Shown here: piece after piece, positions 61,385 through 64,000 of the stretch | Layout of the letters: the number at the start of each line of letters is the position of its first letter | Numbering within the stretch: position 1 is the first letter of the stretch | Source of the DNA: Gallionellales bacterium GWA2_54_124 | GTDB taxonomy: Bacteria > Pseudomonadota > Gammaproteobacteria > Burkholderiales > Gallionellaceae | Assembly: GCA_001801025.1 (NCBI GenBank) | Contig: MGWO01000007.1 | Location: 1,116,001-1,180,000 of the forward strand | DNA: 64,000 nt | Direction of reading: 5' to 3' | Translations under genes and position numbers: made by a program | Notes under the pieces: model-generated | The model's database searches: none | What the model saw: only the letters and a program-made list of their open reading frames with translations | Told to the model about the DNA's origin: nothing

Positions 61385-61708
61385 ATGATTGAAATTTTCC
61401 GATACAAAACTGAGGATGGTAAAGAGCCTTTAACCGAATGGCTTCAGTCGCTGCGCGACAAGCAGGCGCAAGCCAAGTTTCGAATGCGGCTTAAACGTCT
61501 GGAGTTGGGGAATTTCGGTGACTGCGACCCCGTTGGTGAAGGCGTACAGGAATTACGGGAACATCTTGGTGCGGGTTATCGTGTTTACTTTGGTCGTCAT
61601 GGTCAGACGGTTGTTATTTTGCTGTGTGGAGGATCCAAGAAAACACAGCCAGCCGACATCAAGACTGCCAAGCTGTATTGGGAAGATTGGAAACGGAGGC
61701 AAGTATGA
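61385..61708 (+). CDS. RelE/HigB-like addiction-module killer protein
   Basis: MIEIFRYKTEDGKEPLTEWLQSLRDKQAQAKFRMRLKRLELGNFGDC...YRVYFGRHGQTVVILLCGGSKKTQ. Confidence 0.88.
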   Translation: MIEIFRYKTEDGKEPLTEWLQSLRDKQAQAKFRMRLKRLELGNFGDCDPVGEGVQELREHLGAGYRVYFGRHGQTVVILLCGGSKKTQPADIKTAKLYWEDWKRRQV

Positions 61709-62037
61709 ACAAAAAAATTAACGCGGCGGTATCACACCATGAGCGCGAAATTGCAGAGTTGCGTGCAGATCGTGAACTGGCTGTCGAATACATGAAAGCC
61801 GCCATGGAGTCGCTCGATAATCCTGATGATCGCGCAGCCGGACTGCTTGCGCTACGCACGGTTGCCGAAGCTTATGGCGGGCTGGGCGCGGTTGCTGCTG
61901 AAGCGGGCATCAGCCGGGAGACGCTTTATCGCACACTGTCAGCTAAAGGTAATCCGACCTTGAAAACATTACTGGCGGTATTGAAGGCCGTTGGTATGAA
62001 GCTTTCAGTTGAATCGGAGCATCCTGCCACGGCATAA
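61705..62037 (+). CDS. HTH addiction-module antidote protein
   Basis: AAEAGISRETLYRTLSAKGNPTLKTLLAVLKAVGMKLSV; ATGA overlap with the toxin. Confidence 0.88.
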   Translation: MNKKINAAVSHHEREIAELRADRELAVEYMKAAMESLDNPDDRAAGLLALRTVAEAYGGLGAVAAEAGISRETLYRTLSAKGNPTLKTLLAVLKAVGMKLSVESEHPATA

Positions 62038-62127
62038 GTAATCCACCATTTTTACGGCGGCGTAATTCAGCGCATACCAACCGTAAAGCGGTGATAATTG
62101 TTTTTCTTACAACACAAGGAGAACGAT

Positions 62128-62616
62128 ATGAACACCGACACTTCCATCAAACCCCACCGCGTGCAGTGGAACAAAGGTAAGCAGGTTGGTCAGAAGATGT
62201 CGCCGAAGCTGAAGATGATATGGGCAATTCGCATCCGGCTTCAGTTGGCGCATCAGGTTCGGGAGCTTGCTCTATTCAATCTGGCCATTGACAGTAAATT
62301 GCGCGGCTGTGATTTGGTTTAGTTGCAAGTGCGTGACATTTCACAAGGAGGGAAGGTGTTACAGCGCGCTATCGTCATGCAGCGTAAAACGCATCGGCCT
62401 GTGTAGTTTAAAATATCCGAACAAACACGCGATGCGGTCACCGCATGGATTGCCCAGGCGCAGCTTAAATCAGAACAGTTTTTGTTCCCAAGCCGCATAT
62501 ATGACTCGCCACACATTTCGACTCGGCAATATGCCAAAATTGTTGAGCAGTAGGTGACTTCCATCGGCCTCGACCGCAATTCCTATCCGTCAGGAGATGT
62601 TGATCGCCTCAATTGA
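62128..62616 (+). pseudogene. Tyrosine integrase with three in-frame TAG stops
   Basis: RGCDLV*LQVRDISQGGKVLQRAIVMQRKTHRPV*FKISEQTRDAVTAWIAQAQLKSEQFLFPSRIYDSPHISTRQYAKIVEQ*VTSIGLDRNSY, otherwise continuous. Confidence 0.85.
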
Positions 62617-62878
62617 ATTGGTTGATTTGTTACCGTTAGGACGTACTTGATTTGATTTAAGCAGCTGGTTTGATGGGCTGTAATTCGTCGATGTGGCGCA
62701 TAGCTAAGACGGATATTTTTTCAGTGTATCTTTGAGTCAGTCGGCTGATTTGATGTCTAATATCGATTGGCGACTTGAGTATTTAACTGGGCTTTATTAA
62801 CCTTGCTTCTTGGATTTATTAGACAATTACTATATAATAAATCGTTATAAAACAATGCTTTAGGTCTGTTTTAATTTT

Positions 62879-62926
62879 GGATTGTGATTCCTGTTGTCGT
62901 GGGTTCGAGCCCCATCAGCCACCCCA
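62879..62926 (+). tRNA. 3' fragment of tRNA-His (anticodon loop to CCA), probable att half-site
   Basis: GGATTGTGATTCCTGTTGTCGTGGGTTCGAGCCCCATCAGCCACCCCA: GTG anticodon, T-arm and acceptor 3' strand. No D-arm or 5' acceptor strand upstream. Confidence 0.8.
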
Positions 62927-62933
62927 AATTAAG

Positions 62934-62970
62934 AAGCACTTAGAGTCAATGCTCTAGGTGCTTTTTTTTG
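62934..62970 (+). terminator. Intrinsic terminator following the tRNA-His 3' end
   Basis: AGCACTTAGAG-TCAATG-CTCTAGGTGCT followed by TTTTTTT. Confidence 0.85.
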
Positions 62971-63041
62971 TCCTAGATGAGTGTGATATTCAAAAATTTA
63001 CTGTTTGAGCGCTGATACGCATATTCAGTCCGTAAAACTCC

Positions 63042-63368
63042 CTACGCCTGCCAGACCCCAAGTCCGGCGCTACGCAAATCAATTCCAATTTCGATTTCTG
63101 TGTCACACGCTTCCCCGTATCCCATCGGATTGAACCCTTCGTAAAGATCCGGTAGCAACCGCAGGCCATATTGCTTCACGTACCTATTTGATTGAATGCC
63201 AGCCTTGTGCTTGTCAAAACGGACATCTGGATCCAGGCCTGTCATACCGACATAGACACAGAGTTTTCCTGTGACGTAACCGGGATTACATTTATTGAAT
63301 TTGGCCTCAAAGAGTACGTCTTTTGACAACTCTATGACGTAAACGTGGTAGTGATTTCGGCGAGCCAT
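63042..63368 (-). CDS. Hypothetical protein with GIY-YIG-like pattern
   Basis: YHVYVIELSKDV...CVYVGMTGLDPDVRFDKHKAG. Confidence 0.5.
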   Translation of the reverse strand: MARRNHYHVYVIELSKDVLFEAKFNKCNPGYVTGKLCVYVGMTGLDPDVRFDKHKAGIQSNRYVKQYGLRLLPDLYEGFNPMGYGEACDTEIEIGIDLRSAGLGVWQA

Positions 63369-63631
63369 AGTGCATTAAATTAAGGAATATTATCCGGGAC
63401 AGTTTACATCAGCAGGATCAGTTGCAATACGAACGCCTTCATTTTCTGCTTCTTCTTGCCCGTGCTTGTAGGTCAAAGTTGTTAAAAAAGGACCGTTCAG
63501 GCGTTTGCGCGAGTCTGTTTCCGGCAGTCATGACGTGCTGGTGGTTTTGCGGGTGGTGGCAGGAATCCCGACATGATGCCGGCAATCAACACAGGGCTGC
63601 CTGAGCGCTAATCTGGGTTAAAATCGCGCCC

Positions 63632-64000
63632 ATGAAAAAAGTACATCTGGTTATTACCGATTTATGCCTGCCTAAAGAGTTTGCCGCCGAAGTGTGTGCG
63701 GGATTGCGACTGCCCGCACTGGAAAAGTTGCTGGCGCGCGGGGTCGCCACGGGTCAACCGCGCGCGGATGACTTTTCGCTGGACAGGTGTGTTTGCAGCT
63801 TGTTTTCGGTGTCCTCGGGAATCGCATCGGTTTCGGCTGCATTTGACGGCCTGCCGGAAGGCGTCTGGTTGCGGTCGGACCCAGTGCATGTACGACTGCA
63901 GCGCGAGCAGGTGGTGTTGCTGCCCGATGTCGCTGTCAGCACCGATGAGGCGATGCAGTTTTGCAACAGTCTAAACGCGCATTTTGCCGGGCAGGGCGTG
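63632..64000 (+). CDS. RpfE/UCP015283-like protein, N-terminal part (runs off window)
   Basis: Open from ATG 63632 to the window end: MKKVHLVITDLCLPKEFAAEVCAGLRLPALEKLLARG. Confidence 0.55.
   Translation, partial: MKKVHLVITDLCLPKEFAAEVCAGLRLPALEKLLARGVATGQPRADDFSLDRCVCSLFSVSSGIASVSAAFDGLPEGVWLRSDPVHVRLQREQVVLLPDVAVSTDEAMQFCNSLNAHFAGQGV

Noticed and set aside
1-64000. CRISPR arrays, rRNA operons, complete prophage
   Set aside because: No regularly spaced repeats, rRNA signatures or phage structural genes were seen.

Overview
The window looks like a betaproteobacterial chromosome segment; gene style suggests Gallionellales/Nitrosomonadales, but this is only an impression. Main blocks, in order: (1) 1-4.5 kb: truncated allophanate hydrolase, TIM-barrel epimerase, ABC substrate-binding protein, EamA exporter and an AHL-lactonase-like MBL protein. 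(2) 4.5-9.6 kb: PaiB-like protein, frameshifted phzF, and a PAS histidine kinase next to a REC-DUF3369-GGDEF protein. (3) 10.6-17.5 kb: an RND efflux operon whose pump gene is split by a small deletion, and a broken SDR gene divergent from an HxlR regulator. (4) 18.9-25.1 kb: two chemoreceptors (one frameshifted) leading a cupredoxin, two tandem cytochromes c and a MauG/CCP-like peroxidase. (5) 25.6-35.9 kb: accessory DNA with a TopB-like topoisomerase, a chimeric zeta-kinase ORF, integrase relics and a substrate-binding protein coupled to a GGDEF-EAL protein. (6) 35.9-57.1 kb: a nitrate/cyanate assimilation and molybdenum-cofactor superlocus (cobA, ybiB-like, nasT, nrtA-cynS-nrtB-nrtC, MoaD-like ORF, nirBD, nasA, napAB, moaACDE, mobBA, moeA, mog, TSUP). 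(7) 57.4-62.93 kb: a decayed island with BrnTA, ParDE and RelE/HTH toxin-antitoxin modules and IS/integrase relics, ending in a 3' tRNA-His fragment. The strongest regulatory signal is upstream of nrtA: an apparent sigma-54 promoter followed by two A1/G4 hexaloop hairpins, the second overlapping a strong intrinsic terminator. This is the signature of ANTAR (NasT) antitermination. It lies directly downstream of nasT, and no nasS is seen. All calls come from reading the sequence and the supplied ORFs; no database search was run.
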